Source: Agromyces sp. Leaf222 (lineage in GTDB: Bacteria; Actinomycetota; Actinomycetes; Actinomycetales; Microbacteriaceae). From it: DNA of 64,000 nucleotides. Under the pieces are notes generated by a model. The model was not told where the DNA came from. It made no database searches and worked only from the letters and a program-made list of their open reading frames with translations. Location of the stretch: contig NZ_LMKQ01000002.1 of NCBI RefSeq assembly GCF_001421565.1, positions 496,001-560,000 on the forward strand, in the 5' to 3' direction. Below, in pieces: positions 32,952-43,159 of this stretch (its first letter is position 1; every line of letters begins with the position of its first letter). The position numbers and the translations under genes were made by a program.

Positions 32952-33371
32952 ATGGCGCAGCGCAAGAAGTCCAGCAGGTCGGGCAAAGGCGGGGAGCCGG
33001 GGGAGTTCCGCTCGGAGGCGCTCGCGACGGCGCTCGAGAAGCAGGACATCGCCGCGGTCGCGCTCGCCCTGAGGCACGGCAACACCGTGGTGCCGCTCGT
33101 GAAGCCGGGGCCGCGCGACAAGCCGCTCGACGGCGGCGAGGTCTGGACCTATCGCGACCCGAAGACTGGCGACGTGGCGCTGCTGCTCTTCAGCGACGCG
33201 GCGAACAAGCCCGAGAACCTGCCGCCGGCCGTCGGCCTGCAGAGCCCGGCGTGGCTGCGCACCTTCTTGAAGCGCCACGAGTCGACCATCACGACCGTCT
33301 TCCTGGACATCGCCGGACCGCACCCGATGCAGGCGCCGCCAGCCGAACTGCTGAAGGCGCTCGAGGCCTGA
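32952..33371 (+). CDS. SseB-like domain protein
   Basis: A 139-residue protein with a basic start (MAQRKKSSRSGKGGE) and one alpha/beta domain: LATALEKQDIAAVALALRHG, VVPLVKPGPRDKPLDGGEVW, GDVALLLFSDAANKPENLPP and SPAWLRTFLKRHESTITTVF. The order of a 'value versus maximum' strand, a LLLFSD strand and a late helix resembles the SseB N-terminal domain. The assignment is tentative and no function is known in actinobacteria. It is convergent with radA across 27 bases. Confidence 0.65.
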   Translation: MAQRKKSSRSGKGGEPGEFRSEALATALEKQDIAAVALALRHGNTVVPLVKPGPRDKPLDGGEVWTYRDPKTGDVALLLFSDAANKPENLPPAVGLQSPAWLRTFLKRHESTITTVFLDIAGPHPMQAPPAELLKALEA

Positions 33372-33398
33372 CTCAGGAGCGGTAATGCGGATGCCGCG

Positions 33399-34760
33399 TC
33401 AGAAGGCGGCGTCGAGCTCGCGCTCGCGCTCGGTCGTCGCGGCGGCGAGCGCCCGGCCGACGGCCGCCTGCACACTGCCGGCCTCGACGTCGAGGATCGT
33501 CGAGTAGCCGAGGCGGCGAGCCTCGCTGCCTCGCTGCCTGGCCGAGCTGACGGGGCGCACCTCGCCGGCGAGGCTGATCTCGCCGAAGGCGGCGAGATCG
33601 TGCGGCACGGCGCGATCTCGCATGGCCGACGCGATGGCGATGGCGATGGCGAGGTCGGCGCCGGGCTCGATGAGGCGCACGCCGCCGACGGTGGAGACGT
33701 AGACGTCGTGCTCGCCGATCTGCCGGAGGCCGGCGCGGCGTTCGAGCACGGCGAGGATCATCGCGACGCGCGAGGGGTCGACACCGTTGACGACGCGACG
33801 CGGCTGGGGGGCCTTGGTCGCCACGACGAGCGCCTGCACCTCGACGGGCAGCGCACGGCGCCCCTCGAGCGCGACGGTGACGCACGTGCCGCTGACGGCC
33901 GCGCCACGGCTGAGGAACAGCCCGCTCGGGTCGGGCACCTCGCTGATGCCGTCGCCGGTCATCTCGAAGCAGCCGACCTCATCGGTCGGGCCGAAGCGGT
34001 TCTTGAGCGCCCGCACGAAGCGCAGCGCGGTCTGGCGGTCGCCCTCGAACTGGCAGACGACGTCGACGAGGTGCTCGAGCAGGCGCGGGCCGGCGATCGT
34101 GCCGTCTTTCGTGACGTGCCCGACGAGGAGGACCGGGAGCTCGCGCTCTTTCGCGAGGCGGATGAGCGTCGAGGCGACCTCGCGCACCTGGCCGGGCTGG
34201 CCGGCGATGCCGTCGTTCAGCGAGTTCGTGACGGTCTGCACGGAGTCGACGATGAGCAGCTCTGGCTGCACGGCGTCGACCTGGCCGACGACGGTCGCGA
34301 GGTCGGTCTCGGCGGCGAGGAAGAGCTCGGGCTGCATCGCGCCCGTGCGGCCGGCTCGCAGGCGCACCTGGGCGACCGACTCCTCGGCGCTCACGTAGAG
34401 CACGCGCCGGCCGGATGCCGCGACGCGCGCCGCGACATCGAGCAGCAGGGTCGACTTGCCGACGCCGGGCTCGCCGCTCAACAGGATCGCCGCACCGGGC
34501 ACGATGCCGCCGCCGAGGACGCGGTCGAACTCGCCGACGCCGCTCGGCCAATGGCCGCGCTCTTCGGTGGTGACCTCGGTGATCGAGCGCGCGACCTGCG
34601 AGGCGCCGATCGCCACGGGCTTCAGCGTGCGCGCGATGCCGGTCTGCCCGCCCGCCTCGACGACCGTGCCCCACTGCTGGCACTCGGCGCAGCGGCCGAC
34701 CCACTTGACGGTGCTCCACCCGCATTCGGTGCAACGGTACGCGGAGACGGGTTTGGCCAT
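33399..34760 (-). CDS. radA: DNA repair protein RadA
   Basis: A RecA-like branch-migration ATPase for recombination intermediates. The 453-residue protein has an N-terminal C4 zinc finger (CTECGWSTVKWVGRCAECQQ, residues 10-29), Walker A GEPGVGKST near 94, Walker B LLIVDSVQT near 170, the RadA-specific KNRFGPTDE near 250 and a C-terminal Lon-protease-like domain containing PGADLAIAIAIASA. TAGCCT lies six bases before the ATG at 34760 without a ribosome binding site, so the transcript is probably leaderless. Confidence 0.96.
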   Translation of the reverse strand: MAKPVSAYRCTECGWSTVKWVGRCAECQQWGTVVEAGGQTGIARTLKPVAIGASQVARSITEVTTEERGHWPSGVGEFDRVLGGGIVPGAAILLSGEPGVGKSTLLLDVAARVAASGRRVLYVSAEESVAQVRLRAGRTGAMQPELFLAAETDLATVVGQVDAVQPELLIVDSVQTVTNSLNDGIAGQPGQVREVASTLIRLAKERELPVLLVGHVTKDGTIAGPRLLEHLVDVVCQFEGDRQTALRFVRALKNRFGPTDEVGCFEMTGDGISEVPDPSGLFLSRGAAVSGTCVTVALEGRRALPVEVQALVVATKAPQPRRVVNGVDPSRVAMILAVLERRAGLRQIGEHDVYVSTVGGVRLIEPGADLAIAIAIASAMRDRAVPHDLAAFGEISLAGEVRPVSSARQRGSEARRLGYSTILDVEAGSVQAAVGRALAAATTERERELDAAF

Positions 34761-34766
34761 GGTGCG

Positions 34767-34772
34767 AGGCTA
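34767..34772 (-). promoter_or_regulatory. -10 box TAGCCT, leaderless start of radA
   Basis: On the minus strand TAGCCT ends exactly six bases before the radA ATG and no Shine-Dalgarno sequence is present. Confidence 0.5.
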
Positions 34773-34868
34773 CGTGGGGCCGCCGACATCCGGCGGCACA
34801 GGCAGCCGCGTGGCGGACGGCGCCGCGGCGGCGCACGTGCGACGCGTGCGGATGCCGCATCAGGAGGT

Positions 34869-34874
34869 TAGCCT
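34869..34874 (+). promoter_or_regulatory. -10 box TAGCCT before the 34881 flavoprotein gene
   Basis: TAGCCT ends six bases before the ATG at 34881, as in other leaderless genes here. AGGAGG (34862-34867) overlaps the region and would suit a GTG start at 34875, so both modes are possible. Confidence 0.45.
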
Positions 34875-34880
34875 GTGCGC

Positions 34881-36083
34881 ATGTCCGCCGACGTGGACGT
34901 GCTCGTCATCGGAGCCGGCCAGGCCGGACTCGCCGTCAGTCACGAGCTCTCGGAGCGGAGCGTCGAGCATGTGGTGCTCGAGGGCGACCGCATCGGCTCG
35001 GCATGGGCCGGCCGATGGGACTCGTTCCGCCTCGTCACGCCGAACAGCGCCATCCGCCTGCCCGGCGGGCGGTACGACGGCCCCGATCCGGGCGGCTACC
35101 TGCCGCGCGACGAGATCGTCGACCACCTGGCCGGCTACGCCGCGTCGTTCGCGGCCCCGGTGGCCGAGCGGCACGGCGTCGATCGGCTCGAGCCCGACGA
35201 GGCGGGGTTCGTCGCGCGGTCGGCCGCGGGCGACATCCGGGCCCGTCGCGTCGTCGTCTGCACCGGCGCGTACCAGCGGCCGCACCGGCCCGCCTTCATC
35301 GAGGATGTCGCGCGCACCGTGCCCGTCGTGATGTCGGCCGACTACCGCTCGCCGTCCGGGCTGCCGAGCGGGGCGGTGCTCATCGTCGGCGGCGGCCAGA
35401 CCGCATGCCAGCTGGCGGAGGAACTGCACGCCGCCGGACGCGAGGTGACCCTCGCTCCCGGGAGAGCGCCGTCGATGCCGCGCCGCATCGGGGGCCGAGA
35501 CGGATTCGACTGGCTCGAGGATGCGGGGTTCTTCGAGCAGGTGCTCGCCGACCAGCCGTCGCCGGCGGTGCGACTGGCGGCGAACCCGCTCGCCACCGGT
35601 GCAGGGGGAGGCCACGACCTCAGCCTGCGCACGCTCGCGGCCGGCGGTGTGGCGCTCGTCGGTCGCGTGCGGGGCGTCGACGACGGCCGGCTCGTGGTCG
35701 CGGACGACCTCGCCGAGACCCTCGCGGCCGGCGACGCGGGGTTCCGGCTCATCTGCGAGCTCGCACGCACGGCGGCAGCGGCACGCGGCCTGCCAGACCC
35801 GCATCCGCCCGAACCGTTGGATGCGCCCATCGAGGCGGCCGACGTGCCGAGCCTCGGCGACCTCGGTGCGGTGCTCGTCGCCTGCGGCTTCCGGCCGGCG
35901 TACGACTGGGTCGACGTGCCCGGCGCGTTCGACGATCTGGGCTTCCCGGTGCAGGATGCGGGAGCGAGTCTCGCGGCCGACGGGCTCTTCTTCGTCGGGG
36001 TCCCGTGGCTCCGCCGACGCAAGTCGCCGTTGCTGATCGGGGTCGGCGAGGACGCGGCGATCGTCGCCGAGCAGCTCGCCTGA
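34881..36083 (+). CDS. FAD/NAD(P)-binding oxidoreductase (flavin monooxygenase-like)
   Basis: A 400-residue two-dinucleotide-binding flavoprotein. VDVLVIGAGQAGLAVSHELS (FAD Rossmann, residues 6-25), GSAWAGRWDSFRLVTPNSAI, and AVLIVGGGQTACQLAEELHA near 160 (NADPH Rossmann) are the pattern of YhiV/CzcO-type flavin-containing monooxygenases. The late segment LFFVGVPWLRRRKSPLLIGV with GEDAAIVAEQLA is typical of the family. The substrate is unknown. The start is ATG 34881 if leaderless, or GTG 34875, which has AGGAGG seven bases upstream. Confidence 0.85.
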   Translation: MSADVDVLVIGAGQAGLAVSHELSERSVEHVVLEGDRIGSAWAGRWDSFRLVTPNSAIRLPGGRYDGPDPGGYLPRDEIVDHLAGYAASFAAPVAERHGVDRLEPDEAGFVARSAAGDIRARRVVVCTGAYQRPHRPAFIEDVARTVPVVMSADYRSPSGLPSGAVLIVGGGQTACQLAEELHAAGREVTLAPGRAPSMPRRIGGRDGFDWLEDAGFFEQVLADQPSPAVRLAANPLATGAGGGHDLSLRTLAAGGVALVGRVRGVDDGRLVVADDLAETLAAGDAGFRLICELARTAAAARGLPDPHPPEPLDAPIEAADVPSLGDLGAVLVACGFRPAYDWVDVPGAFDDLGFPVQDAGASLAADGLFFVGVPWLRRRKSPLLIGVGEDAAIVAEQLA

Positions 36084-36092
36084 CCCCTCGTT

Positions 36093-36121
36093 TTGGTCGA
36101 TTCGAGAGTGTCGTCTAGCAT
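36093..36121 (+). promoter_or_regulatory. Promoter of tRNA-Ser
   Basis: TTGGTC (36093-36098) and TAGCAT (36116-36121) are separated by 17 bases, and the tRNA begins seven bases after the -10 box. Transcription would therefore start at or next to the mature 5' end. Confidence 0.65.
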
Positions 36122-36128
36122 TGTCCTC

Positions 36129-36218
36129 GGTACCGTGTCCGAGCGGCCGAAGGTGCAACTCTCGAAAAGTTGTGTGCGTGAAAGCGCACCGTGGGTTCAA
36201 ATCCCACCGGTACCGCCA
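36129..36218 (+). tRNA. tRNA-Ser (anticodon CGA)
   Basis: A class II tRNA with a 7-bp acceptor stem (GGTACCG with CGGTACC), anticodon stem CAACT/AGTTG with loop CTCGAAA giving anticodon CGA at 36163-36165, a long variable arm (GTGCG, loop, CGCAC) and T arm GTGGG-TTCAAAT-CCCAC. The discriminator is G36215 and CCA is encoded at 36216-36218. It reads UCG codons. The gene has its own promoter and a strong terminator. Confidence 0.96.
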
Positions 36219-36220
36219 CA

Positions 36221-36256
36221 GAACGCCCCGCCTCCGTGAACGGAGGCGGGGCGTTC
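36221..36256. terminator. Bidirectional terminator after tRNA-Ser
   Basis: GAACGCCCCGCCTCCG and its exact complement flank a TGAA loop, a perfect 16-bp stem three bases after the tRNA CCA end. It also lies downstream of the convergent hydrolase gene, so it can serve both strands. Confidence 0.9.
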
Positions 36257-36307
36257 GTCATTCCGGCGTTCTTCGCATCGTTCGCGCGGTTCGCGCCGGC
36301 GGCGCCG

Positions 36308-37147
36308 CTACCTCGCGGCGTCGAGGATGACGTCGGCGACCTCGCCGGGATGGCTCATCATCACGACGTGCGAGCTGCGGATCTCGACCGTCCTCGACCC
36401 GGCCCGGGCGGCCATGGCGCGCTCGGCCTGCGGCGGGATGGTGTTGTCCTTGGAGGCGACGACGTACCAGCTCGGGATGCTCTTCCAGGCGGGCTCGCCC
36501 GACGGGGTGAACAGGGCCTGCAGGGCGGCCGGCCGCTGCGAGGCCGCCATCACGGCCGTGTCCTTCTTGGGCAGGTCGGCGGCGAAGAGCTCGCGGAAGA
36601 AGGCGGGGTCGATGTACCCGTCGGCGTCGCCTTCCGGAGCGCCCGGGTACGGGCGGATGACGAGGTGGTCGCCGAGCTCCGAGTGGCCGCCACCGAGCTC
36701 GTTCGCGTCGATGAGGCGCTCGCCGGCATCCAGTGCGTACGCGGCGACGTATACGAGGGACTTCACGTTCGGATTGCCGGTCGCGGCGTTCGTGATCACC
36801 GCGCCGCCGTAGGAGTGGCCGACGAGCACGATGGGGCCCTCGATGGTCGCGAGGATCGACTTCACGTACTCGGCATCCGTGGTGAGTCCGCGCAGCGGGT
36901 TCGAGGCGGCGAGCACCGTGTAGCCGCGCTTCTGCAGCCGCTCGGTCACCTGGTTCCAGCCAGACGAGTCGGCGAAGGCGCCGTGCACGAGCACGACGGT
37001 CGGTTTCGGTGCGGGCGCCGGGCGATGCGCGCCCTCGATGGCGGCGGCCGGAAGCGCGACGGACACCGCGGTCAGGGCGGCAGCGCCGGCCAGCGCGAGC
37101 GCGATGCGCAGCGGGCGTCGGCGACCGCGGGCAGGTGTGGTGGGCAT
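36308..37147 (-). CDS. Secreted alpha/beta hydrolase
   Basis: A 279-residue protein with an N-terminal export signal containing a twin-arginine-like RGRRRPLRIALALAGAAALT and cleavage near Ala-Ala-Ala. The hydrolase core shows TVVLVHGAFADSSGWNQVTE (oxyanion loop), the nucleophile elbow VGHSYGG, and a late SSHVVMMSHPGEVADVI carrying the catalytic His. This resembles the 'alpha/beta fold hydrolase' group related to plant methylesterases (MES-like, HGAF/GHSYGG). The substrate is unknown. AGGAGA lies five bases before the ATG at 37147. An upstream in-frame ATG at 37216 is less likely. Confidence 0.87.
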   Translation of the reverse strand: MPTTPARGRRRPLRIALALAGAAALTAVSVALPAAAIEGAHRPAPAPKPTVVLVHGAFADSSGWNQVTERLQKRGYTVLAASNPLRGLTTDAEYVKSILATIEGPIVLVGHSYGGAVITNAATGNPNVKSLVYVAAYALDAGERLIDANELGGGHSELGDHLVIRPYPGAPEGDADGYIDPAFFRELFAADLPKKDTAVMAASQRPAALQALFTPSGEPAWKSIPSWYVVASKDNTIPPQAERAMAARAGSRTVEIRSSHVVMMSHPGEVADVILDAAR

Positions 37148-37291
37148 GGTGATCTCCTCGCATCCGGTGGACGACGGCGATGGAAGCCCGGGAACGGGCT
37201 CTGCCGTCGTGCACATGGTTGCGCCGACCGCCCGTCGCCCGCACCACGCGTCACGCGTAGTCCTGCCCGACGCGGCCGCGTCGGCGCCCGC

Positions 37292-38722
37292 TCAGTCGAG
37301 CGGCGTCGCCGCGAGGCGACCGGATGCCACGGCCTCCGTGAAGGCCGCGAAGTCGCGCTCGTTCTGGTCGGCGTATGCGTCCGCGAATCGCGCGAGCGCC
37401 TCGTCGAAGGTGTCGTTCGAGCCGAGGTAGGCGGCGATGGCGACGCGGTCACCGGAACGGGCGTGTGCGCGTGCGAGTGTCTGGCCGCACACGTCGGCGT
37501 AGATCCTGGCGCCCTTCGCGTTCAGGTCGTCGACGTCGAAGTCGCCCTTCCAGTCGTGCAGCTGCCGTAGGTAGAAGTCCCGCTCGACCCCGTCGTCGCC
37601 CGCCACGCGCTGCCAGCCGAGGAAGAGGTCGCTCGCGGCCTGCATGAGCTGCTGCCCGCGGACGACACGTTCGCCGTGGTGGGCGAACTCGCTGGGCGGC
37701 AGGAACCGCTCGAGCACCGATGCCTCGGCCTGCTTGGCCTGGAGGAGCAGCGGGTCGTCGTCGTCGCGTCCGCGCAGGAGCACGATCCACGAGCGGGTGC
37801 CGACGCTGCCGACGCCGCCGACCCTGCGCGCCATGTGCACGTAGTCGAACTCGGCGATCGGATGCCGGTTGCCGGTGAGCGTCGTCCGATAGCCGTCCAT
37901 GATGGCCCTGGCGGTCTCGTCGTTCTCGGCCTCGGTGCGCTCGGCCGGCCGCAGGTCCTCGAGCGGCACGACGAACGGGGGATCGGCGATGATGCGCATG
38001 CGGCCGTCGACCTTCGTGACGTACTTGGCCGCACCGCGCCGGCTGTCGCGCTTGCGGGCCTTGGCGAGCACCGCCTGCGTGCGCTTCGCCGGATCCTTGC
38101 CGAGGCGCTGGGCCTTCTGCTGGGTGCTGACCCATTCCGCGAGGTCGTCGGCGTCGAGCCGGTCGTACCAGGCGTCGAGCACGCGGGACGCGGCTGCCTG
38201 CGACATCCGCTCGCGATAGCCCTTGACGACGGCGCGGTCGACCGCCTCGCGTTCCTCGTCGTCGAACCCGTGCTGGCGCCCGGCCACCTCGAAGCTCGCG
38301 ACGAGCCGCTTGAGGTCCCATTCCCACGGTCCGGGGAGGGTCTCGTCGAAGTCGTTGATATCGAAGATCAGGCGCCGTTCGGGTGTGCCGAACACGCCGA
38401 AGTTCGACAGGTGCGCATCGCCGCAGAGCTGGACGTCGATGCCGGTGTTCGGCATCGTCGCGAGGTCGGAGGCCATGAGCAATGCGGCGCCGCGGTAGAA
38501 GTTCAGGGGCGAGGCCATCATGCGCGCGTGGCGGAGTGGCACGAGCTCGGACACACGCGTGGCCGCCTGCTCCTCGAGCAGGGTGATCGGGTCGGTGCGG
38601 CCGGCGGGTGGGTCCCAGGTCGCATGCGCTCCCCGCGGAAGCCTGCGCCTGGCGGCGCGGCCCCACTCGGCGCGTGCGGCGAAGTCGGTCGGTGCCGGCG
38701 TGGACGGCGTCGCCTCGCTCAT
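37292..38722 (-). CDS. DUF2252 family protein
   Basis: A 476-residue protein whose conserved blocks are ARMMASPLNFYRGAALLMAS, VQLCGDAHLSNFGVFGTPER and IFDINDFDETLPGPWEWDLK, diagnostic of DUF2252. The fold is thought to be related to aminoglycoside phosphotransferase and other protein-kinase-like enzymes, with the Asp-x-Asn-Asp-Phe-Asp segment as a possible catalytic site. The function is unknown. GGGGAG precedes the ATG at 38722. Confidence 0.9.
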   Translation of the reverse strand: MSEATPSTPAPTDFAARAEWGRAARRRLPRGAHATWDPPAGRTDPITLLEEQAATRVSELVPLRHARMMASPLNFYRGAALLMASDLATMPNTGIDVQLCGDAHLSNFGVFGTPERRLIFDINDFDETLPGPWEWDLKRLVASFEVAGRQHGFDDEEREAVDRAVVKGYRERMSQAAASRVLDAWYDRLDADDLAEWVSTQQKAQRLGKDPAKRTQAVLAKARKRDSRRGAAKYVTKVDGRMRIIADPPFVVPLEDLRPAERTEAENDETARAIMDGYRTTLTGNRHPIAEFDYVHMARRVGGVGSVGTRSWIVLLRGRDDDDPLLLQAKQAEASVLERFLPPSEFAHHGERVVRGQQLMQAASDLFLGWQRVAGDDGVERDFYLRQLHDWKGDFDVDDLNAKGARIYADVCGQTLARAHARSGDRVAIAAYLGSNDTFDEALARFADAYADQNERDFAAFTEAVASGRLAATPLD

Positions 38723-38908
38723 GACTGCTCCCCAGAGGTTCGGACCTGTCGCTCGGAACTGACGCTCATGCTACTCACGCCCCGGCGCTCGCCACCGCAA
38801 CCCGGAGACGGGACATCCGTGTCGGCCCGCTCGGGATGCGGGCTTGGCGGTACGCTCCGATCGTGGGCACGCGGTCGAGTCGCGTGCACGAGCTCGCTGG
38901 AGGCTCCC

Positions 38909-40012
38909 GTGGCGCAATCGACATCACTCTCACGTATCGTCCGCCGTCCGATCGACGACCCCGAGGCGCGCGAATCCACCGCGCTGCTCGTCGGCACCGC
39001 CGCGTTCGTCGTCGGCACGATTCCCGCGATCCTCCTCTTCTGGGGCCGCGACCTCCCGATCTCCGGACGCGGCTCCTTCGGCGATGTCGCGGCGATCGGT
39101 GCGGCGGTCGCCGCCCTCCTCGCCTTCCTCTTCGGCTGCCTGCTGCGGAGGGCGCAACGGCTCGGCCCCGATCCCGCACAGCAGGCGGTTCCGGCCTGGC
39201 GGCGACTGCACTGGTTCGACGTCGCGGCGCTGTGCCTCGCGCACGCGGTCATCGCGCTGCTCGGCTGGGTGGGGCTCGCCGCCGTGTTCGGCGCGGGCTT
39301 CGAGGGGGCGCGGCTGTATTCCGTGACGGCGGCGATCCTCGTCGGGGTGGTCATGGCGATCACGGCGTACGCGGCGTTCCTGTCGGCGGTGAGCCTCACT
39401 CCCATGCTGCTCTCGATCGTGCTCGCGCTGTTCCTCGTCGTCGGCACCCTCGCGAGCACGCTCAGCGCGAGCGACCCGCTGTGGTGGCAGAAGAACCTCA
39501 GCACGCTCGGCATCAGCGACGACATCTCGGCGCTGACGTTCAACCTCACGCTCATCATCGCGGGGGTGATGGTGACGACCATCTCGCACTATGCGACCGC
39601 GTGGCTTCCAGCCGTCACGCCGGCCGAGGCGCGCGGGCGCGCCCTCGTGCGACTCGCGCTGATCGTCATGGGAGTCCTGCTCGCGTGCGTCGGCATCTTC
39701 CCGGTCGACGAGTTCCTCGAGATCCACAACCTGTCGGCCACGGGCATGGCGATCGTCTACGTGGTGCTCGTCATCGCCCTGCGCGCACTGGTTCCGTCGA
39801 TGCCGAGGGTGTTCCTCATGCTCGGCTACCTGTTCGTCGGCGTCATCGTGGTGCTCGCGGCGTTCTTCATCTCGGGCTACTACAACCTGACCGCGGTCGA
39901 GCTGGTCGCGTTCACCCTCATCTTCGCGTGGCTGATCGTCTTCCTCCGCACCGCCGGGGCGATCGCGCCGGTGCCGGCATCCGACGAGCGGATGTCGGTC
40001 GCGCGGGCGTGA
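38909..40012 (+). CDS. Polytopic membrane protein, DUF998-like
   Basis: A 367-residue protein with about nine hydrophobic segments spread over the whole length. The pattern PLWWQKNLSTLGISDDISAL near residue 190, then the 'ACVGIFPVDEFLEIHNLSAT' element (a membrane helix ending in Phe-Pro and followed by His), resembles DUF998 membrane proteins. GTG 38909 has GGAGG five bases upstream and was preferred although the frame is open far upstream. TACGCT near 38852 is a possible -10 box. The function is unknown. Confidence 0.78.
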   Translation: MAQSTSLSRIVRRPIDDPEARESTALLVGTAAFVVGTIPAILLFWGRDLPISGRGSFGDVAAIGAAVAALLAFLFGCLLRRAQRLGPDPAQQAVPAWRRLHWFDVAALCLAHAVIALLGWVGLAAVFGAGFEGARLYSVTAAILVGVVMAITAYAAFLSAVSLTPMLLSIVLALFLVVGTLASTLSASDPLWWQKNLSTLGISDDISALTFNLTLIIAGVMVTTISHYATAWLPAVTPAEARGRALVRLALIVMGVLLACVGIFPVDEFLEIHNLSATGMAIVYVVLVIALRALVPSMPRVFLMLGYLFVGVIVVLAAFFISGYYNLTAVELVAFTLIFAWLIVFLRTAGAIAPVPASDERMSVARA

Positions 40013-40038
40013 TGCACCCGCAGGGCGACCGGGCGGAC

Positions 40039-40404
40039 CTACTTCGGGTCGATGCGCAGGGTGGTCGCCTTCACGGCGGCGCTCATGAGCGACTGGGTCG
40101 CTGAGCCGTTCCCGTACTTGGCGAAGTACGCCTCGTCGAGCTCGCGTTCGTGCGAGTCGTCGCGGGTGTAGGTGACGTCGCGGGTCTGACCGCCCCAGCT
40201 GACGGTGCCGTCCGAGTTGCGTGTCACGCCCCGGTACCACCCGCCCTCGGGTCCGCGCACCGATCGCGCGTAGAGGGCGCCGTCGACGACGGCGTGCCAG
40301 ATGATGACGGGCGTGCGCAGGGATCCGTCGTCGCGGCGGCCGGCGACGCGGATCTCTCCGACGCGGTCGAGCTCGCCGAGCTCGGCGGGGGTCCAGGTGC
40401 TCAT
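40039..40404 (-). CDS. DUF2255 family protein
   Basis: A 121-residue soluble protein. TWTPAELGELDRVGEIRVAG, the central TPVIIWHAVVDGALYARSVR with GPEGGWYRGV, and the late DEAYFAKYGNGSATQSLMSA match DUF2255, a split-barrel-like family of unknown function. GGAAGGAG precedes the ATG at 40404 by five bases. Confidence 0.85.
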   Translation of the reverse strand: MSTWTPAELGELDRVGEIRVAGRRDDGSLRTPVIIWHAVVDGALYARSVRGPEGGWYRGVTRNSDGTVSWGGQTRDVTYTRDDSHERELDEAYFAKYGNGSATQSLMSAAVKATTLRIDPK

Positions 40405-40528
40405 GAGTGCTCCTTCCGTGGCATCCTCAGCCCATCATGCTCGGTGCGCTCGCCGCGAGGCAGGGTCTGCGAGTACCGGTCTCGGCAGGGACTCCCGCGG
40501 GTGCGCGCGCGAGCATTGGATGGAACGC

Positions 40529-42605
<2,077 letters not shown>

Positions 42606-42662
42606 CCCGGCTGCCCGAGACGAGACCACCACGACCACGCACGACCACGAAGGAGCACCACG

Positions 42663-43082
42663 ATGAGCACCGAACTGCAACCGAAGGCGCCGACGGTGAA
42701 GGGACCAGAGGCCTGGTTCACGGGCGACGTGTACTTCAACGCCTACTACGCCGGTGAGGAGCCCTCGCGCGCGCGACTGAACCTCGTGCGGTTCACGCCC
42801 GGCGCGCACACGGCCTGGCACCGGCACGCCGTCGGGCAGACGCTGCACGTGACCGAGGGCCTCGGCTACGTGCAGAGCCGCGGTGAGGAGCTCATCGTGC
42901 TGCACCCGGGCGACACCGTGTACACCCCGCCGGGCGAGTGGCACTGGCACGGCGCAACGGCCGAGCACTTCATGTGCCACCTCGCGCTCTGGGAGTCGCC
43001 GGGCACCGGCGAGCCCGAGACCGAGTGGGGCGACCTGCTCACCGACGGCGAGTACCCCGCGAAGGTTCCGCCGGTCGAGTAG
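42663..43082 (+). CDS. Cupin-domain protein (mandelonitrile-lyase-like)
   Basis: A 139-residue single cupin. Motif 1 is RFTPGAHTAWHRHAVGQTLH then VTEGLGYV (His-x-His and a third ligand), and motif 2 is PGDTVYTPPGEWHWHGA. This is the cupin type often annotated as carboxymuconolactone-decarboxylase-linked or (R)-mandelonitrile lyase-like, and enzymatic role is uncertain. GAAGGAG precedes the ATG. The last codons (GTC GAG TAG, encoding Val-Glu-stop) lie inside the inverted repeat at 43073-43159. Confidence 0.85.
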   Translation: MSTELQPKAPTVKGPEAWFTGDVYFNAYYAGEEPSRARLNLVRFTPGAHTAWHRHAVGQTLHVTEGLGYVQSRGEELIVLHPGDTVYTPPGEWHWHGATAEHFMCHLALWESPGTGEPETEWGDLLTDGEYPAKVPPVE

Positions 43083-43159
43083 GCGCGTCAGCGCCGTATC
43101 GAGACCCGTGACCGCTTCGCGGCGCAGGTCTCGATACGCTCCTTCGTCGCTACTCGACC
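43073..43159. repeat. REP-like nested palindrome between convergent genes
   Basis: The outer arms GGTCGAGTAG (43073-43082) and CTACTCGACC (43150-43159) are exact complements, and the inner arms GTATCGAGACC (43096-43106) and GGTCTCGATAC (43127-43137) are exact complements. I recall the inner word being widespread in Microbacteriaceae genomes. The outer arms supply the last codons Val-Glu-stop of both convergent genes. It probably works as a bidirectional terminator. Confidence 0.75.

Noticed and set aside
37676..38908. Upstream extension of the 38909 membrane protein frame
   Set aside because: It is antisense to DUF2252 and lacks membrane character. GGAGG before GTG 38909 marks the real start.
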